DNA from: Delphinapterus leucas
Taxonomy: Eukaryota > Chordata > Mammalia > Artiodactyla > Monodontidae
Assembly: GCF_002288925.2 (NCBI RefSeq)
Contig: NW_022098008.1
Coordinates: 6,662,607-6,726,606 of the forward strand
Length of the DNA stretch: 64,000 nucleotides
Direction of reading: 5' to 3'
The notes below the pieces were generated by a model. The model saw only the letters and a program-made list of their open reading frames with translations, had not been told where the DNA came from and searched no databases. Numbering within the stretch: position 1 is the first letter of the stretch; the number at the start of each line of letters is the position of its first letter. The position numbers were made by a program, and so were the translations under genes. Positions 46,185 through 58,866 of the stretch are shown here, piece after piece.

Positions 46185-47214
46185 CTTAACTTCGCCAGTA
46201 AGTATTTTCTCACATCTCCAGAAAGAAAGAGTTAGAGTCTAATTGGTCATTTTTAAATGTAATTAAGCAAGAGAGAAGCTCTACAAGATGTATTGCTTTG
46301 TCTCCGGGTTTCTATTATCTCAACTTGGTTTAAAAATCCAGGCTTCACAAGATTAAATACATAGACCTGAGACTGCAGACTTAATCTTAAATTAAGATGA
46401 CATCTTACTTTAGCTGAAACCCCATTCCGATAAAAATGAGAGCAATATTTTTCTAGGTTAGGATATAAAACTCTATGTTGAATGCAGTCATGGATAGATT
46501 GTATCAGTCTCAGAATATTAATATTATGAGGATTTCCCAAAGTATTGACGGATGTAATGTGAGATACGGTAAATCTGAGCAGGAAGAGTCAGAAGTAGTT
46601 ATTAATAGTGGTTTAATGCTTTTTAGAGTTTTTCCCCACAAAATAATCTTTAAACATTACACTGTTTGATGGGTACATGGAGCTGGGAGAGAACCTTAGG
46701 AATCTTTTAATTAATCATTTTTACATAGAGTGTTATGAGATTATTTCATTCAAAGCTCATGGCGTCTGGGGATTACGGTGCAAAACTAGGAAATAGAGAG
46801 AAGATGAGCTGAACTTCAATTAATTGCGGTCGGTTGTGATGTACTTTTTATGCTAAACAAGTAAAACTTTTGATATCTAGAATTTAGTGGAAAATAAAGG
46901 AGTGCTACCTGACAGGGTATATTCATGCTGTCCACCGGTGACCCTAGAAGACCTTCACACTTATTTTGTTTTCTGTTGAACCAAAATATCATTCAGGAAT
47001 CAAAAGCTGAAATTCCCTTGAAGACCAGAGAGAAACTGGTCCTTGACGTTCTGAGGCACAGGGAGGGAGAATGATGATGGAGTCCACCTACTCTAATTGG
47101 AAGACTAATCTTTGAAGAGTAATTTCTGAAGCTAAAACATCACTGGCAAACTCCCTAATACTGTCTAATATACTAATATGCTGAAATCCACTCTATCCTC
47201 TTGAGCACAGAGGT
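46185..47214. other. Noncoding stretch
   Basis: No recognised repeat. A 95-codon minus-strand frame (46540-46253) has no domain. Confidence 0.4.
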
Positions 47215-47480
47215 GGACTGCATTTCGCACACCCCCTGCCGTTACGTGTCGTGTGACTGGGTCCTCCCAATGGAATGTTGACAGAAATGATATGGGTCCA
47301 CCGTCTTTAAGGAAATCACCCATGCCAGGTTCTCTATTCTCTTTCTCCTTCCAGCTGACTGGCATGGTGAACCCACACACCCTTGGAAACCACACATTTA
47401 AAGTGGCAGAGCAGTTGGAACAGCCTTAGACTGTCATGCAAGCAAGAAATTAAATCTCCATTGTTCTAGCCTTTGCATTT
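47215..47480 (+). mobile_element. Old interspersed repeat of LTR type (tentative)
   Basis: 'ggaatgttgacagaaatgat', 'ttctctttctccttccagct' and 'gcaagaaattaaatctccat' have the layout of an old mammalian LTR or MaLR-like repeat in sense. Family uncertain. Confidence 0.35.
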
Positions 47481-47749
47481 TGGTTCTCTTATTTTAACAA
47501 CAGTTTAGAATGCCCTAATGAATACAGCAGATAATAAAAGTTCACTGAAATTTTAACAAGTCGCACTTGGTTTTGTTTAAAATTGTCTGTTTGTGCAGGA
47601 AGGAAGTGATCTATCGCTTCTGAAAGTGCACGCCTGTATTTGGCAAAGTGAGTATGATAACTTGCAATGGACCTCTTCTAGGCCACTGCTGGCCCCCAAA
47701 AATGCCCCTCCAAACAGCAGCCTGAGTGAGACCTCCAAATTGATTCCGC

Positions 47750-48150
47750 ATTTACATTAAAATAAAGTTCCAAAGTCCTTAACACAACAACTTTGTCCAG
47801 GTTTCTGGCTTTCCCCCATGTCCTCTTCTAACTGTCACACTGATGCTATTTGACTCTGACAAACTGACTGAAACTTTTCCTGTTCCAAGACCTCCTTGGA
47901 TTGTTTTTTCCCTGCTTTTCTCTTTGCCTAGCTGACTCTCTCCTACTCCCCACTGTCACCAGGAAATTTCAGTTTCTCCAGGACCCTTTCTCAACCCCTA
48001 GACTAGCTGATACCACCCAGATCTCATTGTACCATCATGTGGTAACTGGTTATGTATTTGTGCAATGATTTAATGTCAACATTTCCCACCCTGGGCTTGA
48101 AGTTCTGTGTTTACCTGGTAATTCTCTGCACCTCAAATGCTAATGACAGA
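47750..48150 (+). mobile_element. L2 LINE 3' fragment
   Basis: 'aaagttccaaagtccttaac', pyrimidine-rich wording and a tail around 'gcttgaagttctgtgtttac' follow the L2 3' end in sense. Ancient and diverged. Confidence 0.5.
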
Positions 48151-49270
48151 CCCTGTAGGTCCCCCAAAAGTCCCTTTTAAAACGAGTGTCAGAGTTAGAT
48201 CCATGGTCTTGTAAGGACCATCCTTTGCTCTCTGGTAAGCCACAGGAATCAACACCCCTCAGGAAGGTGGAGACAGAGGTTTTAAAGATTCTGTCCTGTT
48301 GGCAGTTTCCCCTGCCCAAGTGTGTGCACATTTCAACACAACCTGTGAAGCTTGCAGGTCACACCCCTTCCTTTCAGGGGAATTCTTACTATAGAGGATC
48401 TTCATGACCATGCAAGCTCTAGGGCAAAGAGTAAGCATGGTTTCCAAGCTCACATCCTCCCTACTATCTGAGCATTCTAAGATCTTGTCTTTGGGATGAA
48501 ACATTTTGCTTTACTATGCTTTATTCTTTCTCAATATTCCATTTCTTCCTTGCCCTCATTCTAAACTTGCTCTTTTCAGGAAGGGCATGACAACAAAAAA
48601 TGAAGGCAAAAATAATATTTTCCGGTATTTTGGTTTTCAATACCTTATCCTCTGAAGAACATGGAAAAGGCTCCTGAAATAGACCCAAATAATGGGAGAA
48701 GACACCAGACTGGTTTGGAAAACTATCTTCCATGCTGGGTACAGGGAAGAATGAGATGGAAGATATAATAAGAGAATGACCATTGAGTTTCTGGGACCAT
48801 AGATTGAGTTAGGAAAGGGCAACACAGAGGGGAATACTTTCAATAAAGGTGATCTCCCCGTCCCCAGATTAACTGCAGTAAGTGTCAGCTCTTGAGCACA
48901 GAGGCTACACTAGCCATCCTTTCATGGTAGCTGGAGTTCCTCTTTGACAAAAGTCAGTGTGATGCCAGTTCACGAACCATGAGGAGCAAAATCTGAGACT
49001 TTGCTCAAATTTACCCCAGGAGTTGGGCAGTGTCTCAAGACACCTGTAACCTTCCAGAGAGGTAGGGTGGAACCCGACACAGCTGGCAGAGTGATAGTCA
49101 TGCCAGAGGTAAAATTTGAACAAATCTGGCACCAGCATGAGTCAGGATTCCCTATGTACTGTAACTATAAACATTCCCAACTGGACTGCAGGCAGCCTGG
49201 AAGGAGAGCTTTAGCAGAAAGTTCTTCTTTCAAGAATCCAGATATTGCTTCCAACTTCAGCTTCACACAT

Positions 49271-49413
49271 TCCCATAACTTATTGAGGTGAGGATTGATG
49301 GTCTTTTTTTTTTTTCTACATCTATGTCACTATCTGAATTTCCTCAGATTTTCATAGCTTATTTGGGTGAAGATTGATGACCTTTTTCTTCTAAAGCTAT
49401 GTCTGAATTTCCT
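49271..49413. repeat. Diverged tandem duplication, ~65-70 bp unit
   Basis: Unit 1 runs from 'tcccataacttattgaggtg' to 'ctgaatttcct' (49344). Unit 2 runs from 'ttcatagcttatttgggtga' (49351) to 'ctgaatttcct' (49413). They share order and most bases, with small indels in the T-run. Confidence 0.75.
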
Positions 49414-49701
49414 CTACTATTAGCATGAAAATTTTATCAGCCACTGAACAGGTAAATTGAAAAGGCAAAGAGAACTTCTCCAAAAAGTGATGAAATAATC
49501 ATTGTGTTCAGGAACATATGAATTTTCAAGGTGGTTCCCAAAAAACTTCTCTGAACATCAGATTGTTTTTTTTTTTGTTTGTTTTTTTTAAGTCCTTTTA
49601 GAGTTCTGAGCTAACTCAAGTGAAAAAATACTGGAAATTTGTGGAAGAACATATCCTCTTGTTATAATGGAAGAGGTGTGTCTTCTCCTGCAGGAAGCCA
49701 G

Positions 49702-49757
49702 TTGCCTGGTGTGTGTTCTAGAGCCCATTGCCTGGTGTGTGTTCTAGAGCCCATTGC
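49702..49757. repeat. Perfect 26-bp tandem duplication
   Basis: The unit beginning ttgcctggtgtgtgttctag occurs at 49702-49727 and 49728-49753 without mismatch, followed by the first four bases of a third copy. Confidence 0.95.
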
Positions 49758-49865
49758 TATTCCTCTAAACAACAACAACACTGTATTCTCTTTTACGTCT
49801 TCACTACTTCCCATTACTTCTCCTCTGCTAGCTGGTCCTAACATTCACAGCTAAACTGCAGGAAT

Positions 49866-51290
49866 GAACTGTTTACACTTTCTGCTTCCATTTCTGCACT
49901 TTCTATTCCACACCAATTCATCGCAGTCTGGCTTCTGCCTCCTCCTCCCCCACAATGGAACAGTCCTAATCAGACCACCTCTGACCCACATGCCATTAAA
50001 CTTCAGATATTTTCCCTTTTGCAACTTCAGCTACTTGGCCACTTCCTCACTCTCTTCCTTGGATCTTGTGGCACCATCCTTTCCTGGTCTCACACCTACC
50101 TTCCCTGTCTCTTCGTTAGTCTCCTTTGCATCTCCCTCTCATCAGATGTTTTCATTCCAAAGGTTCTGATACTGGCCTTTATTCTTCTGTCTCTACTTTC
50201 TTTCTTTGTCTTAAGCAACTTTCTAGCTTTACCAGATGACTGTCAAGGTTTCTCAAGTATCCATTGTTATGCAGGCCAATACCCTGGGGGCCAGACACAT
50301 TCATTTTTCTATTGCACATCTCCGTTCAAAGTCAAATTGTCTGGTACTCTACTGACTTATCATTTCCCCTCAGTACTGCTACCAACTCCCACCCCCTCCA
50401 TCATGGGTCCTAATTCTCCTCCTACCTTACACTCACAATTTCCCATTTGCCCAGGGTCAAGGCTGGGACACAGTCTTTCATCATTGGACTCTTGAGTTCT
50501 GCCATATTGCACAACTTCCTCAAGAGATTCTCACGTAGATGTAGTGGCAATGGCACCCTTAGATTGGTTAGTGCACAACTTGCACAGCTGTATGGGGTGT
50601 GCTGATATTTTCCTTCTCCCTCATCATCAACATTCAAACAATCACCAAATGTGTTTAGCTCTGCTTCTAAAGCAGCTCTTGTCTCTATTTCTTTTCTCCC
50701 ATTCCACTCCTGGTAGGGTCTATAATCATCTTTATCCTTGACTATGACTCTAGCTCTCTGGCTTCTCTCCTGTACCCATGACACCCCTCCAGTCTCTGCA
50801 GTCAGAGGGACATTTAAAAACACAAATATGGAACTTAAACTTTTTAATGGCCTCCCCTGGCCCTGTAGATAACAAACCACGGGCTCTCAAGTCCTCCAAG
50901 TTCAGCCCCTCCTCTCTCATTCTCACTGCTCTTCCTCCAGGGTCCAGTCTTGGTGACCTCCTTCGTTTGTCCCAAAGGTGCTGAGCTCTCTCACCCACAG
51001 GCCTTTGCCGTGTCCTCTACTCTGTTCCCCACCCTCATCCTTCACCCATTGCTCAGGTCCTACCTTAAATATCCCTTTATAAGGAATCCCTCCTGGGACC
51101 TCAGACCAGGCTGAATGGGACAGCTACATTATTCAGTGACCTGGGCTGCCCTCATTATACCATGACTGAGCATCATGGTGATTAGTTTCCATTGTCTGTC
51201 TCCCAGGAAGACAGGATGGCTTCTTCACTAGTGTATCTCTGGCATCTGGTAGGTACTTGAAAAATTGCTAATTGGATCAGTTCTATTATT
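49866..51290 (+). mobile_element. Long L2 LINE copy (about 1.4 kb)
   Basis: Wording in L2 order: 'cagtctggcttctgcctcct', 'cttgtggcaccatcctttcc', 'gtctcctttgcatctccctc', 'catttaaaaacacaaatatg', 'aggcctttgccgtgtcctct' and a 3' end with 'ctggcatctggtaggtactt'. The 158-codon plus frame (50019-50495) and the 152-codon minus frame (50880-50422) are chance frames in this pyrimidine-rich repeat. It covers the distal reverse transcriptase region to the 3' end and is long for such an ancient family. Confidence 0.7.
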
Positions 51291-52384
51291 CCCTTAGAAT
51301 GTCAAATATATATGATAAAAAAACACAAAAACATAAAACTCTTATCTTTTACAATACTATGATTTCTGAGACAAGTTAGATGTTTCAATTTTCTTCTCTC
51401 AACTTGATCCTGAAAAGAACAAGTTTCTGAAGAGTAAATAAAGCCTCAGAGTCTTAAAAAGTTAAATTTAATGACCTCCAAACTGAAATCTGCACTAAAA
51501 ATAAATGTTTTTGCTCATGCAGTGAATGGTGTGACAGCTTTCCTGAGGAAGATAAACTGGTTTCTTTTTTTTAAATTTAAATTGTGCTCCTCATTGAAAT
51601 CCTTAAGATTTAATTTCCATGTGGGGAGAGGGGAAATAAACTAATAAGCGAGAAGACTCATCATTTACCAAGTTTGTGAATTTAGCAGAAATAGTCCAGA
51701 GACTTAACATTATGGGAAGACATATGGCATATTATCTTATGGCTGTATTGTTTTGTTTTGTTCTGCTCTGTTTTTCTGTCCCAAGGGAATAGTTTATATT
51801 TTCCAATTATTTCTTTTTCTCACTTCCCTTCATAAATTATGCCTGGGATCCATAAATGACCAAATATAAAAGTGTGTCCTTGCTGAATACAGGCCATAAA
51901 AGAAAAAATATATTCCTACCTTAAAATGTAATGAAATACTTCTCGAATGAGAATGCATTATTAGAACTTCTTGGATATTTATTTTGACATGTAATTGTTT
52001 GACCCAACATTGGAACCTATAAATTGTTACCTGAAAAAAAAAATAGCTAAAAATGTTTGCATGCTTTTTTTTTCTTTTTGCCTTCTGACGTTGTTTTATC
52101 TTCTAGATTTTGATGAGAGATTTTCAGATTCTCAGGTTATAGAAAATTTTGTATTAAAATCCTCCTGGTCATGGATTCTCCAGTAAAGACTACAAGTCCT
52201 TGGAAAGTCAGGACTATCCCCAGCTGTGTGCTGAGGGGTCAGATAATCCCAAGAGTCATCTCAGGGCCTGGCTTCCCTCTTCCAGAAATGGTCTATCAAT
52301 TCTATCAGGAAAGACATAGATGGCACAACTAGAAAGCACAATGAATCCTGACAAATATTGCATAAGCTGTATTGCATTGGGTTG
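51291..52384. other. Noncoding stretch
   Basis: No recognised repeat or gene. Confidence 0.4.
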
Positions 52385-52725
52385 AATGTATGCTCTAGAA
52401 CACTGTACAAAAGAGATATGATGCAACCCACATATACAATTTTAAAATTCCTAGAATAAGTAAAACAAAACAGGTGGAATTAGTTTTAATAACATGACTT
52501 ATTTATTCTTGTATATCCAGAATATTATCACTTCAACATGTAATAATTTTAAAAATTATTAAATTATTATATATTTTACATTTTTTCCTAACAAAATCTT
52601 CACAATCCAGTGTATATTTTACACTTACAGCTCATCTCAGTTTAGACCAGTCACACTTGAAATGCTCAATAGCCACATGTGAATAGTGGATGCTATGTTG
52701 GAGAAAACAGATCTAGACATTCAAA
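52385..52725 (+). mobile_element. Old hAT-type non-autonomous DNA transposon (MER3-related wording)
   Basis: 'caggtggaattagttttaat', 'cacttcaacatgtaataatt', 'tattttacacttacagctca' and 'caatagccacatgtgaatag' match an old mammalian hAT-derived family with degraded ends. The exact family is not resolved. Confidence 0.5.
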
Positions 52726-53094
52726 AAGTGGGGCATGGTTGGGTCTGGAACAATCAGAAAAGGCTCTTAGAAGGAGGAGAGTCCTCCTTCTTATCTTTAC
52801 TGTTGCTTTCAACCAGCAAGAAGAATGAGCCGTTCAATTTCAGGGAACTGGTTTGGGGTATGATAGTGGTCAAGCAAAGACCACTGTCTTTCCCTGCCAA
52901 AGATAGCATCTGAGATGTGATCCCAACTTAGGTATGGAGAATGGAAACAGAATCACTGGAGGGACTTGGAAAGAAGATAGAGGGACTCAAAATTAAAGCT
53001 ACCTGAGATTGTTGCCTAATGGGGTTGCTCAAAATTTATTCTTCATTTATAACTACGAGACTCTTTATTATGAGTGTGTTTAAAAAAAACAAAA
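52726..53094. other. Noncoding stretch
   Basis: A 75-codon frame (52686-52913) overlaps the transposon edge and is unsupported. Confidence 0.4.
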
Positions 53095-55631
53095 CAAAAC
53101 CTTTTATTTTAGAATAATTTATATTGAAACAAAAGTTGCAAAGATATTACCCACATACCCCTCCCCCCACAGAGTTCCTATTATTAACTTCTTATACTGA
53201 CTATTTGTCAAAAATTATGGACCAACACAGACAAAATATTAACTAAAGTCTACATTTTATTCAGATTTCCTTAGTTTTTACTTCATGTCCTCTTCTGTTC
53301 CAGGATTCCACCAGGGCACCACATTACATTTACTTGTCATGTCTCCTTAAATTTCTCTTGGCTGTGATGGTTTCTCAGACTTTCCCTCTTTTTGATGAGC
53401 TTTACAGTTTTGAGGACTGGGCAAGTACTTGGTAGAAAGTCCTTTGATAGGGACTTGTCTGATGTTTTTCTCATTAGACTGGGGCTATGGGTGTTTTGAA
53501 GGAAGACCACAGTAGCAAAGTGCTTTTCTCATTATATCATCAGGGTACCTACCATCAACACGAGCTATCACTGCTGGTGTTAACTTTGATCACTGACTGG
53601 GCTGAGCTAGTTTTGGCAGATTTCTCTACCGTATAGCTACTTTGTTTCCTGCTCTTTCCATTTTGTACATTTTGGAAGTCACTGTGTGCAGCCAACACTT
53701 ATGAAGTGGAGAGTTATGCTTCACCTCTTTGAGGGTGAAGTATCCATAGAAATTATTTGGAATTATTCTTTATGGGAGGTTATCTATTCTCCCCCATTTA
53801 CTCATTGATTCAATCAGACATTTATTTCTGATTATTTTAATATCTGAGTATAGACTCATGGATATTAGTTTTATACTTTTGGTTAAGTCCACTGCTACTT
53901 TATTTTTTTGCTCAAATCAGTTCATCTTTGGCCATTGGGACCTCTTTCAGTTGGCCCCTGTCTTTTTGACATACCCCATCACTGTGGGGTCATTGAGGAC
54001 TTTCATACTTTCTGGAACTACAAGATGCTTGAGGCTCATCTTGTATATATCCTGCCCCAGCCCCCAAATCAGCCATTTCTCCAAAGAGACCTAGTTCCTT
54101 TTATTGGAGAATGGTATTAGAAACTAAAATCTGGGAACTAGCTGTGCTCATTGGTTTGAGGTGTCATTGCTTCCAGACTCCCTCAGCTTACAGAGCAAGG
54201 AAATAAATGTACGTACATATACTGACACATGAATATACACACATCTATGAATGTTTCTTTGTGTATCTATCTGTATTTATATTAAGTTAAACATTAGTTC
54301 ACATTGATGTTCAACTCTAATCAACTTCCATATGGATTATTCTAGCCTCCCCAATTCCTTATCTGTAATCTTCCACTTCAACCATGAGAAACCAGGCTCC
54401 CACCATCTGCCATGCATTTACTTAATTCTTCAATGCCAATATACATGTACAGTGGTTTTAGAATTTTGTACCTCTGTAGGAATAACGTTATCAGACTTAG
54501 TGTGGTGCTTATGTATATTTCCTTGTGCTTTTTGTCTTCAAGAATTCACTCATTTTCAAAGTTACATAGGTCAACACCTTTTCCTTTTCCCTCTCTTCAA
54601 GGAGATTCTTCTATATTTGTAATGTAGTTAGATTCTTTTGCCATATTCTGCATTTCATCCTGGGATTTTCTGACCTCTTAAATGATTTCTTAATATTTTT
54701 CTTAATATTTTCATGCCTTAAGTTTCATTCTTTGTGTGGTAAAGTTCTGTAAGTTTTGGCAAAGGCATTGTGTTGATTGTCCACCATTACAATATCATGC
54801 AGAATAGTTATTGCCCTAAAAAATGCCCTGTGGTTCACATGTTCAATCTTCCTTGATCTCAAGCTCTTGAAAACCACTTATCTGCTTGCCATCTTTATAT
54901 TTTTGTTTTTTCCAGAATGTAATATAAATGGACTCATACAGTAGGTCACCTTTCATACTGTCTTCTTTTACTTAGCAATATGCATTTATGATAAATCCAT
55001 GTTTTTACATGGTTTCATAGCTCTTTCCTATTTATTCCTGAATATTATTCCATTGTGTGGATATATTACTCTTTGTTTATACATTTACCTATGGAAGGAT
55101 CTTGGTTGCTTCCAGTTTTGGGTGATTACGGATAACATTGCTATAAACATTCACCTGGAGATTTGGTGTGGACATAAGTTTTCAAGTCAGTCCAATTGCT
55201 GGATTGGTTGACTATGGTAAGACCATATTTAACTTTGTCAGAAGCTACCAAACTCGCCCAGACTGTATCATTTTGCATTACTACGAGCTATATCTGCGTT
55301 AGTAATTGTGGATTTTTAGCCATTCTAATAGGTGAGTAGTGATACCTCATTGTTTTAAATTTTATTTTAAAGTTGAGAAATAATTTTGAGCGTCTTTTCA
55401 TAAGCTTATTTGCCATCTATATATCTTCATTGATGAGGTGTCTGTTGAGGTCTTTGCTTATTTTTTGATCGAGTTGTTTGTTTTCCTATTTTTAAGTTTT
55501 AAGAGTTCTTTGAATATTTTGGATATCAGTCATTATCAGATATGTTTTGCAGATATTTTATCCTAGTCTGTGGCTTGTCTTTTCATTTTTTTAACCAGTA
55601 TATTTGCAGAGCAGAAGCTTAAAAATTTTTT

Positions 55632-55984
55632 TTATAAATGTATTTATTTTATTTTTGGCTGCGTTGGGTCTTTGTTGCTGCACATGGGCTTTCTCTAGTT
55701 GTGGCAAGTGGGAGCTACTCTTTGTTGCAGTGCACAGGCTTCTAATCGTGGTGGTTTCTCTTGCTGCAGAGCATGGGCTCTAGGCGCGCGGGCTTCAGTA
55801 GTTGTAGCACACGGGCTCAGTAGTTGTGGCTCGTTGTGGCTCGCTCTAGAGTACAGGCTCAGTAGTTGTGGCACACAGGGCTTAGTTGCTCTGCGGCATG
55901 TCGGATCTTCCCGGACCAGGGCTTGAACCTGTGTCCCCTGCATTGGCAGATGGATTCTTAACCACTGCGCCACCAGGGAAGCCC
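55632..55984 (-). mobile_element. CHR-type SINE, long form, nested in L1
   Basis: The complement begins GGGCTTCCCTGGTGGCGCAG at 55984, with the B-box region GGTTCAAGCCC. The T/A-rich tail is at 55.63 kb. Flanking wording agaagcttaaaaat and agaagttttaaat is the likely target duplication. Internal 'agttgtggc' motifs are mildly expanded near 55.80-55.87 kb. Confidence 0.92.
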
Positions 55985-56203
55985 AGAAGTTTTAAATTTT
56001 ATTAAAGTCCAAAATTATTTTTGTTGTTGTTTCATGAATTTTGCTTTGGTGTTATATTTAAGAACTGCTCAAAAAAAATCTAAGGTCATGTAGATTTTTC
56101 TCCTATGTTTTCTTGTAGAAATCGTATAGTATTGCATTTTACATTTAGATCTATGTTCCATTTTGAGCTAATTTGTGTGAAAGGTGTAAGGTCCTTGTCT
56201 AGA

Positions 56204-56300
56204 TTCTTCTCCCTCTTCTTCTTCTTTTTTATCTCCTTCTCCTCCCCCTTGTCCTCCTCCTCCTTCCCCTCTCCTTCTTCTTCTTCTCCTTCCTTTTTTT
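56204..56300. repeat. CT-rich (CTT/TCC)n tract
   Basis: Roughly 95 bp of polypyrimidine with TTC and CTCC units inside L1. The 85-codon frame across it is low-complexity. Confidence 0.88.
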
Positions 56301-56849
56301 TTCATAGAGACAACCAATTGTCCCAGCACCACTTATTTAAAAGAATATTGTTTCTCAGTTAATTTGCCTTTGCATATTTTCCAAAAATCAGTTGACTGTA
56401 TGTGGTTCCATATTTCATCTTCACTGTGTTTCATTGAGGTGTCTTGTGTTTCTTACACAGCACTCTATCTTAATTTCTGTAGCTTTAGAATAAGTCTCAC
56501 ATGTGATTTCTCCAACACTGGACTTGTAATGATGTTTTAAGATAGGAAGTTTAAGGCAAGTTTCTTTTAAATTAGGAGGATGTAGGAAACAAACTCTAAA
56601 ATTCCTAATTCCACAAAGTTCCTAGTTCCATAATTGTCCACAGTGAATTACAGAAAGGAAATCAGAGCACACATTTATATAGCTGAGAGCAAACTAGTGG
56701 GGTTTGTTTTGTTCATTTTTTGCAAGTCTCAATATCTCCTAAAAAATTTAAACTAATTTGTGGAATGTGGATTTGTTAACATATACAAAGGGAAACAGCA
56801 GCATTTGGTCTAAAAGTGAGTGAAAGTGGCTATAAAGGTCAACACATAA

Positions 56850-57720
56850 ATTCATAATACTCCAGAAGAAGTAATGAAAAATGTAACAGAAACTGCGATA
56901 CTATTTGCATTGACATTAGTCTATAACCTACCTAGGATTAATTGGAAGTATTACTTATGTATAAACTGAAAAATTCAATTAAATTAGACCAAAGAGTGAA
57001 TAAATGAGAAACATAACATTGTAAATATGTCCATATTTCCCAAATTGGTTAAAAAATTACAACCCAGTGATATTTGGGGGTATTGGGCAAAATATTTCTA
57101 AAATATGTATGAAAATAAAAATGCCCCCAAACTTATAAGACAATTCTGGAAGAGACAGTAAGAGTCTCATCCAGCCTTGTAGAAAGGAATAGTCTGTAGT
57201 CATAGCAATGGAGCCAGAGCAATAGTCTTAGTTAGAGCAGTGGTTCTCAACCAGAGGCAATTTTGTCCTTCAGTTTGAAAACATGTTTAGTGTTAAAACT
57301 GGGGAGAGGGGTGTGCTATTGGCACAGAGGGTAAAGATTCTATACGGATGCTGCTAAATATTCTACAACACACAGGGCAGTCCCCACAACAAAGAATTAC
57401 CCAGACCAAAATGTTACCAATGTTGAGGTTGAGAAATCCTGCCATAAAGGAATAAAGAAATGGACCCATATCACAAACAGATAATGGAAAATTTGGCTCA
57501 TTCTATAGAGAAAATAAAGTTATATCACCACTCAGATTAAGTAAAAATATGACTCACAATGGATTAAAGATCTGAACATAAATGGCAGAAGTATGACACT
57601 ACTGTAGAAAAACAGCAAATATACTTCAGAAATTTGTCCTTAATATAAAGTCAGAACAATTTCTCATAGCAATCACGTGACAGTAAAAATATTAGTATTT
57701 ATATGGTTGCTTCTTTGATT
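56850..57720 (+). mobile_element. Ancient L1 ORF2 fragment, split by MER20
   Basis: 'aaatatgtccatatttccca', 'aaaaatgcccccaaacttat' and, after the MER20, 'aatggattaaagatctgaac' keep L1 ORF2 order in sense. Very diverged. Confidence 0.6.
57238..57441 (+). mobile_element. MER20 (hAT-Charlie DNA transposon)
   Basis: Starts 'cagtggttctcaaccagagg' and ends 'gaggttgagaaatcctg', with 'caacaaagaattacccagac' inside. Length and ends are those of a complete MER20. MER20 copies have been linked by others to regulatory activity in the endometrium, but nothing here shows that. Confidence 0.88.
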
Positions 57721-58866
57721 AAAACCCATCAGAGCTACCTCAACGACTACCAGATAAAGTTTAAAATTTTAGCCTATTTCTCCCCGATGAAATATAGTCA
57801 CACTTTCTAAATGTCTCCATTTTCCCTGCCTCTCTTGTCCCTAGGGGTAGAGTCAGTTGCTCTGATCCAGACATATTTAATACATGGTGAGCTATTATTG
57901 CACTTATAAATCCCTAATTAACTTTCTTTTAAAGCCCTTCTTTGTTACCTGACCAAGAGATTCTCCTGGGGCAAACTATGCCCTCCACATTTTTACCCTT
58001 GCACAGAGTAAAATGCCCACAGCAGCCAGACACATGTTTTTGATTATGTGAATTGATTAACCTCTACTATTGGCATATAATCATTTTTTCTCATGCTCTT
58101 GCAGTCTGCCTTGGATGAACTATGACAATCAATTATATAACTACAAACTCAGATATATTAAAAGTCCATTTCTGCTTCTCAATTATCAGGAGCTATTAAG
58201 AACCTCACTAAGAAATGACAAGCAAAACATTCTGAAATAAATGCAGTTTAATAATGCAACTTAAAGACCAATACTCCTATAATCAAATGGACCTCATAAT
58301 GTAATACTAATATATCATTAAAAATTTTATAAAATAATTAAAATATGACATATGCCCAAGCAGAAAGCATTTTGATTTCTTTTGTTCTCATATGGATTGA
58401 CACATAGATTTTTTTTTTTACCATGAACATTGTACATTACATTCCCACATTTATTTTTATTTTAGTCAGAGATGATTTTTTAGAATCTTGCCTATCTTTG
58501 AAACAAAGACGTGCAAAAGTAAATATTAGTGATCCGGTTTGCATGCTAAATAATGTACATAGCAAATAAGAATGCATTGAAATACAAAATGGAAGATGTA
58601 AGTTAGCTTTACATTTAGAATCCACAGTAGTTCTTGCAAACAAAAACTTAATTTCTAGCACAAGGAAGCTTAAATAGCTTTACCATGGCCATGAGGTAAG
58701 ACTCCTGTGTTGGTCTAAAGGTAATCTTTGTGACTCAGTTACACAATGATTGGTTTCATTGGTTAATGAGAAAAACTCAAAGGGCTAAGAGTTATACACC
58801 AAGTCTTATTTTCAGAATACTAAATTTCTTTTGCAAAAAAACCCTCAAAATTCAACCAAATAAATT
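57721..58866. other. Noncoding stretch, partly L2-like
   Basis: 57.72-58.06 kb has weak L2 3'-end wording in sense. The rest is repeat-free by eye, including 58.45-58.75 kb with a TTTGCATGCTAAAT POU-type motif near 58537. Confidence 0.35.

Larger units (their letters stand above)
48151..49865. other. Noncoding stretch with two local tandem duplications
   Basis: No interspersed repeat recognised. Frames of 63-96 codons are unsupported. Tandem duplications at 49.27-49.41 kb and 49.70-49.76 kb are listed separately. Confidence 0.4.
53095..56540 (-). mobile_element. Long ancient L1 (3'UTR and distal ORF2), split by a SINE
   Basis: 53.1-54.7 kb is a long old-type 3'UTR on the minus strand. 54.9-56.54 kb is distal ORF2 ('ccattgtgtggatatattac', 'tgtttgttttcctatttt', 'agcaccacttatttaaaaga'). 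It is continuous except for a CHR SINE at 55.63-55.98 kb and a CT-rich tract at 56.2-56.3 kb. About 3.4 kb in all, no intact frame. Confidence 0.75.

Noticed and set aside
50019..50880. Overlapping 158- and 152-codon frames on opposite strands
   Set aside because: They lie in a pyrimidine-rich L2 relic whose composition favours open frames; no protein family is recognisable.
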